This document shows, one piece after another, positions 1-12,561 of a stretch of 64,000 nucleotides of DNA (position 1 is its first letter; each line of letters begins with the position of its first letter). The DNA lies in the NCBI RefSeq assembly GCF_003254395.2, contig NC_037638.1, positions 26,819,649 to 26,883,648 on the forward strand, given 5' to 3'. The DNA comes from Apis mellifera (Eukaryota; Arthropoda; Insecta; Hymenoptera; Apidae). A model generated the notes under the pieces. The model had not been told where the DNA came from. It made no database searches and saw only the letters and a list, made by a program, of their open reading frames with translations. The position numbers and the translations under genes are program-made.

Positions 1-1243
1 GATATTTGTTATTGAAAAAATTTTTAATCGCGATTTAGAGAAAGAAAAAAAATGTTGATTTTGCGTGTTTGAAACACCTGTTAATAAAAATTGTTTCGCT
101 CGTTGATCCGTGTATTTTTTTATTCTAACGTTTTTATTTCACGAACGGTAAATCTTTTTTATCGCTCGATATTGTTGATATTTCTAGCGGTTAATTAAAA
201 ATATTTAAATATCGTGTCGATAATAGAAGAAAGACACGAAGAGACGAATCGGTGCGATATATTTATACTTTCATTCGTAATTCTGTGTTCATTTGTGTCG
301 ATACTTTAACAGGAGAGCAAATTGTGTAATGCAAATTGAATCAAAAAAAGTTTGTACAGTAGTGACGAAGAAGAAGAAGAAGAAGAAGAAATTTTTTTTA
401 TCGTAAAAGAACCTAAAAACATAAGAATTGTGGCCCAAGATTTAAGAAAAAAAAAAAAGAAGAAGAAACCAACATCAACAAAACATATTTCGCTCTATTG
501 TCCGTCAATTGTTTTATAATTAAAAAAAATATAAACACGAGAGACGTGTAAGAGTCTGATTTGTAGAAAAGAAAGCGAAGAAAAGAAAAAAAAAAAAAAA
601 AGAAAGAAATTAACACGAGTAATACAACGAAGTAAATGCAAAATTCGTCGATCGTCACGATCGCCCGGAAATCTAATCGTGCGTGAACGATTAATTAAAT
701 AACGATTGGCAACATTCTATTCGAGACACGAGTTTCAACGAGTTCCATTTCTCGACACAAACTAAAAAAAAAGAAAGAATAAAATAAACTGCGCAGCCTA
801 AAAGGACACGGTACCGATCGCGAGGAAGAAACGAAAGAATTATAAATAAATATATATATATACATACATATAAATACAAGAAAAATATATATTATATATA
901 TATATATAAAAAAAAAAATACCAATGCACCGTGCAGCGGCGACGAAACACTATTATTTTGAAATTCGTCGTTCGAAGCGAGAATGAAAGCGCTGTGCGTG
1001 AGAGATTAAAGAGAGAGAGAAAAAAAAAGAAGAAGAAGAAGAAGAAAAAAAAGGATAAAATAGCTTTTTAAGTGACGAAGAGAAAGAAGACGTAAGTGAA
1101 GGAACGTAAGTGAAAAAAAAAGATAAAAAAAAAAACAAAATATCGTGTACATTATTAGTTAGGCGAAACAAACGAGAGAGAAAAAAAAAATAAAAATATA
1201 GGGTTATTTTTCTGAAAAGTGGAACGAGCGAGAGAAAAAAAAA

Positions 1244-1403
1244 GGGGGGGGAGGGAAGAGGGACGGCGTAGATGTAAGAATGTACTCTAAGAATGTACTC
1301 GACGTGGTAAATTGTAGCGCGAATTTAAAGGATGAGGGAAGGGGGGTAACTTGAAGTGTCGTATTGAAAGAAAGTCGATTAAAGGGGGAGGGGGGAGGGA
1401 GGG
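1244..1403 (+). other. Two G-quadruplex-type motifs
   Basis: At 1384-1403 four G runs (5, 6, 3 and 3 Gs) are separated by single A residues, a textbook quadruplex pattern. At 1244-1262 a run of eight Gs is followed by two further GGG runs within 11 nt. Both are on the strand that would be transcribed in the proposed 3' UTR. Confidence 0.6.
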
Positions 1404-2040
1404 AAGGAGAAAATCAAATCATACGTCTGGTACACTCTACTCTTACGTCCTTGGGCCGTATAATCACTCCCCTTGCCAGAAAGTTCACTTCTCGACTCGA
1501 TTCCACTTTCAACGGGGGGGGAAGAAAAGAGAGTGATCCCCTCCCCCTGCTCTTTTAAAGAATTACGGGGGGATCCTCGTCCTGTAAAAAGTATTTGAAG
1601 AATGGCGTCTTAAGCATACAAGGCGTGTATAGAACTTACCGATAGTCTCGAGTACGTTGTCTAGGTAATAATAATAAAAGCGAAGCGAAGCTAGCCAAGC
1701 GAAAAGAAAGAAAGAAAGAAAGAAAAAAAAAAGAAAGAAATTGAGCGAGGGAAGAAGAAGGAAACAAAAAAAAAGAGGGGGGAGAAGAAGAAGAAGAAAA
1801 AGGAGAAACGGCGCAAACATCAAAGGGAAAAACCAAAAAATGTAGTATAAAGTGATAAGTAGATAATTAATTGTAATCTAATTTAGAGTGGAGACGAGGA
1901 GTTACCACGAGGAGTTTTTGGAAAGTAAGTAACGAAACGCAATGCGAGAGTGGAATCGAGGTGAGGAAAAGGAAAACTTGTAAAAAAAAAAAATTTAGGT
2001 AAAGAAAAAAAAGATGCGAATGAGTGAGAGGAAGAGAGTG

Positions 2041-2043
<3 letters not shown>

Positions 2044-2097
<54 letters not shown>
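2044..2097. repeat. (GA)27 microsatellite
   Basis: Uninterrupted GA dinucleotide repeat of about 27 units in the proposed 3' UTR. Confidence 0.97.
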
Positions 2098-2100
<3 letters not shown>

Positions 2101-2301
2101 TGTCGATACGTGTAATGGAAAAATCCATTTATGGTACCTAAGTCATGCGCGTAATCGCGCTCCAAAGAAAAAAAAATGGAATACAAAGTGACACGCGTAC
2201 ATACATCTACTACTCTATTCACGTAAACGCACGCACGCACAAAACATACATGTACACGTATGTAAATACACAAACTGCAAAGAAAAAGAAAAAAAAAGAA
2301 C

Positions 2302-2304
<3 letters not shown>

Positions 2305-2350
<46 letters not shown>
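2305..2350. repeat. (AC)23 microsatellite
   Basis: Uninterrupted AC dinucleotide repeat of about 23 units. Confidence 0.97.
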
Positions 2351-2353
<3 letters not shown>

Positions 2354-2939
2354 TCTACAGAACAGCGTACGTATAGAAAGAACGTAGCGGCGAGGAAAAG
2401 TTAAAAGAAAAAAAAACGACAACTCTAGGCTTAGTAATCTAGTCTAGCTTGACGATCGCTAGGTTAACGAGGTTAAGAAAAGAAAAAAAGGTTCATGAAA
2501 AAAAATATATATATATATACATATATATATATAATAAATAAACGAATAGCGCAATAATCTATATCCGCAGATCACCTCCAGCACTGTTACACATACACTT
2601 ACATATGTGAAAACAAACACACATATACACACACATACACGTGAAAATGCATATATAATACGGAAATAAAGATATATATACGTATATAAGAAACAAGCTA
2701 CGGCTGCTGCCTCCATCCTTCGTCCGTGATCTCGAGACGCAACTCTAGAATTTTCCGCAGCCCCTCGTAACGCGTCCGATATTTCGCAATTCTCGCCGTT
2801 TCAAGAATTTTTACCGTCGTGTCGTTTAAGCTTCAGCAAGCTGGCATACCAGCCGCCTAACCGTTATCGAATCACGACATTCTCGCGTTACCACGACCCA
2901 GTTCCCTCCTTTTTTTCCTTTCTTTTTTTTCTCTCCTTT

Positions 2940-2942
<3 letters not shown>

Positions 2943-2974
<32 letters not shown>
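2943..2974. repeat. (TC)n microsatellite
   Basis: TC dinucleotide repeat of about 16 units inside a short pyrimidine-rich patch (about 2900-3060) that runs against the purine bias of the surrounding region. Confidence 0.95.
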
Positions 2975-2977
<3 letters not shown>

Positions 2978-3753
2978 CTCTTCCCTCTTTCTCCCTCAAC
3001 CCCTTCTTCCATTCTCCTTTCACACTTACTGGCATCTTCGACTTTCTTTCATTACTACGTATCACGTCTTTGTGACATTCCTTTTGTCCCCGGTCCCCCT
3101 TTTCTTCCACGTTTTGTCTCCCGCCCCTTTTCCTCGCGTCCTCCCGTGCCGAACGACGCCGAAAATCGCTCCACGAATGATTTTTCTACACAGAAGGATC
3201 GCAATCCCCTCGCGAAGATTTACTAACCAAATATATATATATATAGCCGACAATCATTCGAAGAAACATACATACATATTTAGAAAGTTGTACGTGTTCC
3301 TTTTTTTCATCGAGGAGATAAGCGAAGAGGTAATAATTGTAGCCAAATACTGTTCCCTCTCCCCCTCCCTCCCTCGGTATGCTTTCCATTCGCGACGACG
3401 TACGGCACACACAACACATATACGCGTATATACACGAATAAATAAGTGGACAGGTTAGAGGATTATCGGTGAAAGTCGGTATCGGTGAAGGAAACGCCAT
3501 CATCACGTTTTGTCCAACGATTTAACCCCCTCCCCCCTCCTCTCTAACACGTCGATGTTCCGTAATCGAGTCATCGTGATCACGCGCGCGCGCACGCACA
3601 CACTCACACATCCGCTTTTTTTAACAAATATACAACGAAAACACTTTGAACGCGTCGGCACACGCGTTATTTACATTACGCATTACAAAGCACGTGTAAA
3701 AACATATCACCGCGTTATTTAGCAAAGTCCGTGACTCCTCGTAGAAGAGAAAA

Positions 3754-3811
3754 TCCCCTCCCTCCCTCGTGGGGGGGAGGGGACACGCGACACGCGCGTA
3801 ACGTGTCGCGT
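3754..3811 (+). other. Two adjacent GC-rich perfect hairpins
   Basis: Hairpin A (3754-3783) pairs TCCCCTCCCTCCC with the G-rich arm 3771-3783. The stem is 13 bp, with one G-T wobble, around a TCGT tetraloop. Hairpin B (3785-3811) pairs ACGCGACACG (3785-3794) with its exact complement CGTGTCGCGT (3802-3811) around a 7-nt loop. One base separates the two. They lie in otherwise AT-rich sequence of the proposed 3' UTR. Function is unknown; they could be a structured RNA element. Confidence 0.7.
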
Positions 3812-4105
3812 TAAATAGATCCAATGAATGTAATGTTGAACCGATTAATGCGGTTTCCTGTAAACGAAACAATGAACGAGAGAATCAAAGTTTGTACTGG
3901 TAGAAGCGTTAGAGAGAAAAAAAAAAAAAATCGAAATGGTTACCAATCCTATTATTTTTCCCGTAGATATATCTCGAGAAAGAAATTGTTAATTGGTAAC
4001 GTAATCGCGATTTTACGAGAATTTTCCTGTAAAAAAAAATTTTTCTTTTCTCTTCTTTTTCTTTTTTCTTTTTCTTTTTTTTTTAGACGCTTCATCGAAC
4101 TAGAA

Positions 4106-4192
4106 ACTACTACTAATACTATTACTACTATTACTACTACTACTATTACTATTACTACTACTACTATTACTACTACTATTACTACTACTACT
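4106..4192. repeat. Interrupted (ACT/ATT) trinucleotide tract
   Basis: About 29 triplets of ACT with periodic ATT substitutions, so a decaying trinucleotide microsatellite. An apparent Thr/Ile-rich open frame here is an artefact of the repeat. Confidence 0.95.
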
Positions 4193-5562
4193 TTTTTATT
4201 TTATGAAAATTTTTCCGTTCTTCGATTTGATCATGGTTGAATAAGAGATAGAGGGAAGGATTATTTCACGTAGAGATTTTATTTTACACAATTCGTCGAC
4301 CGTTCCTTCGACCATACGCAGACAGCACACGCTGCGTATACCTATCTTACCGTCCTGTAAAAAAAAAAAAAAAAAAAAGAAGAAAAAGAAAAAATAAGAT
4401 TGTTTAAGAGTAGTTACATTTATTTAGAAATGTTACTCTGAGATGATTACGGGCCAAACAACATCACGGCATATATACATATACAGTAAATGAACGACGA
4501 TCCAACGTTTGTACATATTTAGAGTCGTTTCGCGTATGTAGGCAAGAGTCTAGAGAGGATACGAAAATTTGTAGGAAATTATAGATAAACCAAGATTTAG
4601 AAGATAAATTGTACGTTTAGCCACAGCTATTTCCATATAGCGCCCCGACACACCGAGTATCTTTATCTGTTCTTCGTGTATAAAGAAGATTTCGTGTTTG
4701 TACAAAAAAATGAAGATGAAAGATAAAAAATAAATGATCGACGACGAACAAAATTATATATTTAACCGTTTTGCGCTTGTTTAAAACGTTGTACAAAATG
4801 ATGAACGCGTACGTATAATTCCATACGTGGGAAACTGTGGAAATTGCGCCCGCTAGATTGATAATATAGCCGATCGAACTTCGTCTGTAATTGTTAATCG
4901 CGACGTTTTGTGTGTCTAGGTCGAGCAAACGAAAGTTAATACTTTATAGCGAGGAATCACTACTGCTTTTATCATTGACGTAGTCAATTTCGCTTCCTTT
5001 TCGTTTCGAGTAGAGCGGAGAACAGAGAGTAGCCGGCGACGAGCGTTACGGAAAGGAATAATTCGTTCGAAAGTGTTTGAAAATGAGGGAAGAGAGGAAG
5101 GAAGAAGAAGAAGAAGAAGAACGGGCGAGAGACATGCACGGTTTTCTTTATCCACGTAGAAAATTGAATCGGCGAACGCCGATCTTGAATCTTTTGCAAA
5201 GAGAGAAAAAAAAGAAAGAAAAAAAAAAAAAATGTCGCCATGTCGCTCGAATGGAATCATCATCTGTAACTCTTCTCGTGAATCAGGGAAACTAGCATAT
5301 AAGGGTAGGAAGGCAGCAGTCAAGCCACTCGAGAAATACCGTGAATGCGGGGAACCGTGAAAACGCAGGTTCGGCCGTTTAACAGGGAAAGGATGTTTAA
5401 CGGGAAAAAGAAAAATTTGTAAAAGAATATGAATATGCACACAGCGGAGGGAAGCAAAAAGAAAAATAAAAAAAAAAAAAATAAAATAGGAGCCGTAAGC
5501 GTAGTCACCGAGCATACCTTAAGAAAAAAAAGAAAAAAAAAAAATAACATATGTATATGATC

Positions 5563-5568
<6 letters not shown>

Positions 5569-5618
<50 letters not shown>
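5569..5618. repeat. (AT)25 microsatellite
   Basis: Uninterrupted AT dinucleotide repeat of about 25 units. Confidence 0.97.
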
Positions 5619-5624
<6 letters not shown>

Positions 5625-5867
5625 GAAAAAGAAAAAAAAAAAAGACTACAAGAAACCAACACGCGCATCTATATGTGTATACATACATACGTCTATACAT
5701 ATGTATATGTATATATACACACACGTATATATATATAAAACACAAGAATATGTATATTATATATACATACCAGATATAAATGTGTAAGAAGATAATATTA
5801 GCCGACAACTAGAGATTATATCGAGTATAAGCTTAGAAAACGGAGAACAAGAGAGGCGGGCGGAAGT

Positions 5868-5905
5868 GGGGTGTGCGCGTCATCGCGTTAACGCGTTCAC
5901 ACCCC
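5868..5905 (+). other. GC-rich hairpin in the proposed 3' UTR
   Basis: GGGGTGTG plus CGCGT (5868-5880) pairs with ACGCG (5891-5895) and CACACCCC (5898-5905), giving a 13-bp stem with a 2-nt bulge (TT) and a 10-nt loop. The loop side also contains the 12-bp palindrome CGCGTTAACGCG (5884-5895), so an alternative fold exists. The G+C content contrasts sharply with the flanking A-rich sequence. Confidence 0.6.
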
Positions 5906-8006
5906 GCGAATATACTGTGTTAAATACCCTTAGCCGTAAGAAATTAAAAAAGAAAAAAAAGGAAAAAAAACTTCGAACGATTGTACCCGTATCTCTCTCG
6001 TGGAAGAGATAGACACGAGAAAAAAAAAAAAATGTTGTGGCTAGCCTGCCGGACCCCCTGAGCCCCTCAAAATAATGAATTAAAAAGTGAAAATAGAAAA
6101 ATAAAAAAAAAAAAAAAAGAAACGTTCGTTGTATAGAATGAAAGAAACGAGATTAGATAAGAGCGAAAGGGAAAAAAAAGAAGAAGAAGAAAGAGAATAA
6201 CGTGTGCGCATCGATTGACGAGTGTACGATGTAAGATGAACGAGAGAGGAAGAGAGAGAGCGTGAGCGAGCGAGAGAGAGAGCACGTGTGTATGCGCGCG
6301 TGCGTGTGCGAGCGAGAAAGAGAAGTCTCGATGAGAAAAAGAGAAAGAGAAGTTCTTTGAAGGGAGAAAAGTTGTTTAATAATAACGATAATTACGATCA
6401 CGTCCGATTCATACAGAGATTACGACGTTCCTTCATTGTTTCGTAGTTTTTCGTACGATCCGACGTGCGCGTCACGGGGTCCGTTGTTGTTATTGTAAAC
6501 CATGGACCCCCTTCCCACTCCCACCCTTCAACCCCCCTCCCCCCTCCCCCCCGGCGCGGTATGCGGCATATCACTTACGACCGTACGCTAAGGAGTAAGG
6601 TGCCTTTTTTTCACTTCATCGTGTGTATGTATTTTGGGGTTAAAAAAAAAAAGGAAAAAAAAAAACAAACGAAGAAAACCGAAAAAACGAAAAAAAAAAA
6701 AAAAGAAAAAAAATATATATATATATATATATACGCGAGGAAACAAATGGGGGAAAAGAAGTAAAAGAAAAATCGAAAACGCGTAAGAATTTTACACGGA
6801 ATTATCGCGCGTAAAGATTAAAAAAAAAAAAAAAAAAGAAAAAAAAAGAAAAAAAAAGAGGACGGCAGAACGGAGCTCAAGGGAAGGGGCATCGGTGTGT
6901 GTTAACATCCATCCATCGTGCGTCGTCCGACACGATTTTCACAAATTCACGTCGCCCAAGAAAAAAGAAAGAAAGAAAAAAAAAATAAATAAATAAATAG
7001 TAAAAAAGTAAAAAATAAAAATCCTTTTCCCGAACTTCTAATGCGAAGCGTTAGAAACGGCGTTTGAACGGCGAATTATGTTTAAAAAAAAAACGAGAAT
7101 TTTCGAGATGTATTTCCGCGAATTCGGTGAACGAAACGGCCCGCGGGGTCCCATGGCAGCCTCGTTGCATATACTTTAGGCTTAGGAGATGTATGCGGTC
7201 GCTGCGGACGCAAACTCGAGGAGCAACAGCCGGGCAAAAGAAAAAAAAAATAAATAAATAAATAAATAAACTTGTACAATGTACGTATAATTTGTAACGA
7301 CGCGACAGAGATGATACGCGATAAATAAATGTATCAGGCGCGTGCGCACACACGGATCAACACACACACACATATACACATACACAAATATATACGTCGA
7401 TACATATACATATACGCATATATATATATACATACATATATATATGTACATGTATATGTATAAAACATGAATGAATGAATGAAGTGCATATACACGTGTA
7501 AAACATAGGAATGGATAATACAAACGTACACTTTATACACGAATCACAGGTGACATTTATCTGAAAAAAAAAAAAGGGAGAAAAAAAATAGATGCACATG
7601 TGCACGTGCGCATAGAGAGAGAGAAAAAAAAAAAAGATGCGAAGAAGAAGGGGAAAGATACCTCTAAAAGACAATTTTACACAGGATGTAACAATGGAAA
7701 CGCGAGACGCCCTGGGACGTGCGTGAAAAAAAAAAAAAAAACGTGTATGATATTATGTATACATAATATAGCATATAAAGTATATTATAAATAATGATGA
7801 ATATAAATAAAAAAATATATATATAAATACTATGAAGAAGTAAACAAAGTATAAATATGAAGGAAGTATATAAACGAGAATATAGGATAAAACACGCTTA
7901 GGCTTAAGAGTATAAGATATTATTATGATGATGTATGGTTGGTTTATAATGTAAAATATATTATAGAAAATGTATTCTGTTATCTTTATTCCCGATCCAT
8001 TTTCAG

Positions 8007-8012
8007 AATAAA
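8007..8012 (+). terminator. Poly(A) signal AATAAA ending the purine-rich transcript
   Basis: AATAAA is followed 25-50 nt later by a T-rich tract, the usual arrangement of a cleavage/polyadenylation site. Base composition changes from A/G-rich to ordinary AT-rich immediately after it. Confidence 0.65.
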
Positions 8013-10151
8013 GCATATCGTTTCAACAACTCGTTTCGTAATTTTTTTTCTTTCTTTTTTTTCTTCTTATTGATTTATGAAATAAATTTTATTATCGTGA
8101 TAAAAACTTCACTCGAAACTTCATTAATATCTTTTCCCAAATGGAATATATTTCAGTTCCAACTTAACTTGTCGCATATATGTGTATATAATTAATCGAG
8201 TAAAAAAATTTTTAGAATATCTTAATCTTCCTCCATTGTTTTGGTTAAGGAGAATTTATACTCTGTGTCTATTACTTTTATATGAATTTTCGTAATCAAG
8301 ATTTCTTCAATGACCGTGAACACGTAATAATATATTGCTGATAGATATGAATCTAATAGATATGGCAGCCTTATTTGGACACTAAAAGTATTGTAGATCA
8401 GATTATGTGAACGACACGAACAAGTAGAATGACTAGAAGATTAACGATACAACCAGTGCATAAGTTTTGTCTGACGTTATCAAGCATATCATCCTGGAGA
8501 ATGATATGCATATAGTTCACGATTTTTCTTCCACGTATCACGGCAATTGAGATCTCCTTCAACAAGTCGTTAATGATTGTTAATAAAAAATTGTATTCGT
8601 GCAAAGAAAAAATACTATTAAAATACTATTTATAATAAAAAAGTAAATTTCTATATATATATATTCACAAAATAATTGAAAGAGATATAATTAAAATTTC
8701 ATGTATCTATGTATGTAATTTTAAAGTAAAATAAGATTAATTATCCGCGGCAGAAAAACGCAACAAATAAATTAGCAATTAGCGTCGTATAATATTTGCA
8801 ACATCATAATTCTAATAAAATTCATAAATTTAAATAATACTTTTATACAGACACTAATAAAACGTATAATTAATTCTCGAGACAAAAATACAACGCGGAA
8901 TAAATCAAATGTATATGCACGACGATATTTTTTGTTTCATCGCAGTTTAAGTCTCGATGCTTAATTAAATTAAGTACGTCGTATGATCGTCGATATAGCA
9001 ACGACAATCACGCGCGAGGACGTTGAGAATTAAGTTGAGAATTAAGAGTAAGCAAGAGCAAGACGAGGTAAGTCGATTAAAAATAATGTCATATTTTTGC
9101 TTTATAATTCTATTTATACTATTTGAAAGGGAATCGAAGTATAATCTTTCACTGGACATTTCGAAAGAGAAATGACGCGCCGTTGAATTCGGATCGCGGA
9201 TGAAGAAACACAGGCGTAATTAGTGTTGCCAGCATCATCGCAAAATTGAAAACGAATGGACAAACCGGTCGCAGTGATATTGAGAATTGTGCCAAGGGAC
9301 GGGAATATCCGCGTGAATCGACTGTCTCGGTGCTGTTGGCTAACTCATACTATGTCTGTTCGCCCGTGAACGTACAAAAGATCCTGTGTTTCGATGCACA
9401 GAGGACAGATATATATATATACGTATAGGCGCACGTTTAATTGCGAGATAGGGGCGCGGTGTTCAGTTATGTTAGCGAAATTGACGGACGCACGAACGTG
9501 ACAACCGAGAAAGTTTGAACTTTCTACCCTTGCGCCTGTACGTACACTTGGGTTTAATTTGTAAAGTGTTGTCAAAAGTCACGAGCGATACGTTTGATTG
9601 ATAGTGGAAAAAAAGATGGTGGCGCGTAACGCGATTATAATACTTTCTGTTAATTAATTATTACGAGATTATTATTATATCCGCAAGATCCATCCTTGTA
9701 TGCAAAATTTATAACGTTCTAAAATGATTAAACGTAAAAATGAATATCGTGGGATAGACCGTGTGCTAGGGATATTACATAAGCGTTACGACACATTACG
9801 AAATCGATCAACTTTCGCCTCTAAACGTCATTGCATCGTTGCGCCAAAATTAAAAAGAAGGAGAAAAAAAAAATAAATCTCAAATTTATCATTAAATCAT
9901 TTAAAAAAATCATGATTAACTCTCGAGTGTACATCTGTGTATACACACTCGATAAAAATACAATTCTCCGCGCTTTTGTCTTCAGAAACGATGACATTTG
10001 TATTTAAAAGCGAATTTGTATTTAAAACTTGTACAAGCTTTATACATAATGAGCGCGTTCTCGCAAATACAAATTGTTATATGGATGTATACCCATAGGG
10101 AGACACGTATACAAATAAACATACAGGTTTGTATACATATTATATACATAC

Positions 10152-10163
<12 letters not shown>

Positions 10164-10207
<44 letters not shown>
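10164..10207. repeat. (AT)22 microsatellite
   Basis: AT dinucleotide repeat of about 22 units, preceded by several ACAT tetranucleotides. Confidence 0.95.
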
Positions 10208-10210
<3 letters not shown>

Positions 10211-10363
10211 ATACCCAACGGACGACAGAACGTACAAGAGAATAGCGTAGTATAAAGCATAAACTACAATTAGCGGTAATCCGCGTGACACGGGCATGGC
10301 ACCCTTTGCGCATATTAAAGCATTAGCTACCGAGTCATACGAGCGAACCGTACATCATTTCAG

Positions 10364-10377
10364 GACGTGGCCACGTC
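10364..10377. promoter_or_regulatory. Perfect 14-bp palindrome GACGTGGCCACGTC
   Basis: The sequence equals its own reverse complement and contains two opposed ACGTGG half-sites, the core of ATF6/XBP1-type and some bHLH or bZIP sites. It sits in a CpG-richer intergenic patch. A regulatory role is inference only. Confidence 0.3.
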
Positions 10378-11188
10378 TGCCACGGTAAAATCGTTAAATT
10401 TACGAAGAAACACGACTGGCTCGATACGTTGTGACTGAATTTTAGTAGCGGTCTAGATACGTCCCGGTATACGCGTGGACAGTGGACTGTCACCGGTGTA
10501 TATCGTGTATATATCGCGTACGATACTATGGAAATATGTATTATTTCGGGATCACTAGCGGAAAAAATCGGTTATATATAGAGATAAATTACGAATGAAA
10601 TTCAATGGGAAAAGTTGCATACTGTGCTTTGTGAAGCATGTGGAATGAAATATTGATAATTGATCATTTTGATTTTGATCTTGTTCAATGAAGAATTATC
10701 GAAGGTTTTGGATTATCGCATATTCGAATCAGCCATCCCAAGAAAATTGAAGAAGAATAAGAGCAGATTGATTGTTTGATTGTATTGATAAAATTTCCTA
10801 TATGCGAGACTAATAAAACGATTACGGATGATTATAAAAATTCCTTTAATTATATTTAGGAAAATATATTTTTAAGAAATTTTTAATTAGAATACTGCAA
10901 TGTTTTTATAACATTTTAACCCACAGAGAATATCTTATAAATGATATTTCTATTGATTGCAAAAACCGATTAAAATTACCAATCTTCTTTATAGATTTTT
11001 AGTCTAAGTAAACTTTCCTACGACTTTTATTTAAAGAGCTTTAATCAATGTATTTCTCTGTTGACTCGATTCCTTTGAATATATTTGTCCACACTGCGTC
11101 CAGAGTTTTTGTAAAATTCCCGTTCGATAGCGGTCTAAAACAACAGATACGAGTACTCCAATTTCTTCGTTTCAATTAACAGAAAAGT

Positions 11189-11341
11189 TTAGGACAACAG
11201 TTTCGAATGAAACAAATGTGGTCTTCTAGAATTGGCCTCATCGGTCACCAAGGAAGCGTGGAACTGCATAGTTCCCTCTACCATTTTCATTTGCGGTTGT
11301 CGGTCCAATGCTATTCCACTACTTCCCAAAGCTGTCTTCAT
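11189..11341 (-). CDS. Unrecognised 50-codon open frame (doubtful)
   Basis: The minus-strand frame from ATG (11341-11339) to TAA (11191-11189) encodes 50 residues of mixed, non-low-complexity composition, beginning MKTALGSSGIALDRQ. An in-frame stop lies just upstream of the ATG. It falls in a patch clearly less AT-rich than its surroundings. I do not recognise the protein. It could be a decayed exon, a small ORF or chance. Confidence 0.15.
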   Translation of the reverse strand: MKTALGSSGIALDRQPQMKMVEGTMQFHASLVTDEANSRRPHLFHSKLLS

Positions 11342-12561
11342 CCCCTACCACCTTCATACATTTTGTTGAACAAGTTTATGCGAAACAATAAATCTTATTG
11401 CATTTGTCCTTGGCTTAACATGATTTATCATTAGATTTCTTTTATATGTAATAGTTCTTTCATTTATTTCTTAAGTTCTATTACTACGTTTTTCAATTAA
11501 AATTGTAGAACATTAAACTAATTTCTGTTTCTTAAGTCATATATATGTAGAACGTTCAGAAAATTGGTATACGCATTTTTTTAATAACTTTTTCTAACTG
11601 ATAATTTGAGTTCATAAATATAAATATGATGTAGAAATAATTATTAATTTCAAAACCAAAAATTTTTCAAAATCATTAAATTTATGCTAATTTGTAAATT
11701 TGTATTGTTAATTTTGTGTAAAGTTAGTATCATAGAATTTTATACTTAAAATCTATATCTAAAATCATTATTTCTAAGAATTTCTATCTATCTATTCCGT
11801 GGCAATAAATGTCCAATGTTTAAAGAACTATTATCAGAAGTTTGCGTAAAAAGATTTATTTGTTTCAAAATATTCATAATTATTATAATAATTATTGTTA
11901 TTATTAATTTAACTGAATAAAATTCTATTTTTATTAATTATTACAAATATCAATGTTCTTTTTTTTAAATTAATTTTTTTTAAATAAATAGTAAATTAAA
12001 CAGAAACTAAAATATTTAAAATATTAAGAAATTTTAGAAGAAAAAAATTGCTAATGACCTGAAAAATCCTTTCTTTTATTTTTTTAAACAGGAAAGTGTA
12101 TTGATATATGTATTAATAATTATTAATAAATAATGTAACTTATATGTAATAATATATATATATATCTAATCAGCATTTGCGATCTTATTTAATTCCTATA
12201 ATAGTAATAAAATTCGTTTAAAAAATTTATTATATCCAATTTCCAAATTTACTATAATACATAATTTCCATTATTTAACTGCCCTAGGAACATTTTCATG
12301 ATTATTCTAGGGAAATTATTAATGTTATCACTATGAATATAAAATCTAGTAAATAACTAAATATTACTAAATAACAATTACAGTATTTCAATGTGATGTC
12401 GATATTATTTGAGTATGATTGCCAATATCTAATTCGGAAAAAATATTGTTTTATAAACAAAAATACTCATGACAATCTTTTTTAAAACAACTGAATCTTT
12501 GGTACTTCTTGGAATATAAAATAATCGTTCCCATATAGAAGTGCAACTAAAATGCGTTACT

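Larger units (their letters stand above)
1..8030 (+). other. Long purine-rich 3' UTR (3' end of an upstream plus-strand gene)
   Basis: No coding frame here looks real: the open frames are low-complexity shadows of A/G runs or of their complements. The plus strand is strongly enriched in A and G, with many A runs and GAA/GA tracts. The asymmetry stops abruptly just after a canonical AATAAA at 8007-8012 followed by a T-rich stretch (about 8038-8062). That is what a transcribed 3' UTR on the plus strand would look like. Matches to the Pumilio consensus UGUANAUA occur at 2261-2268, 4510-4517 and 5708-5715. I infer a neural-type long 3' UTR, but the gene itself lies outside the window and cannot be named. 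Alternatives are a long non-coding RNA or a merely purine-biased intergenic stretch. Confidence 0.6.

Noticed and set aside
4916..5515. Minus-strand 199-codon open frame
   Set aside because: Phe/Leu/Ser-rich low-complexity translation created by A/G runs on the plus strand; no domain and no splice context.
1..8030. Poly(A) tails of retroposed elements
   Set aside because: The many A runs are not preceded by element bodies or flanked by target duplications; they are part of a continuous purine-rich strand bias.
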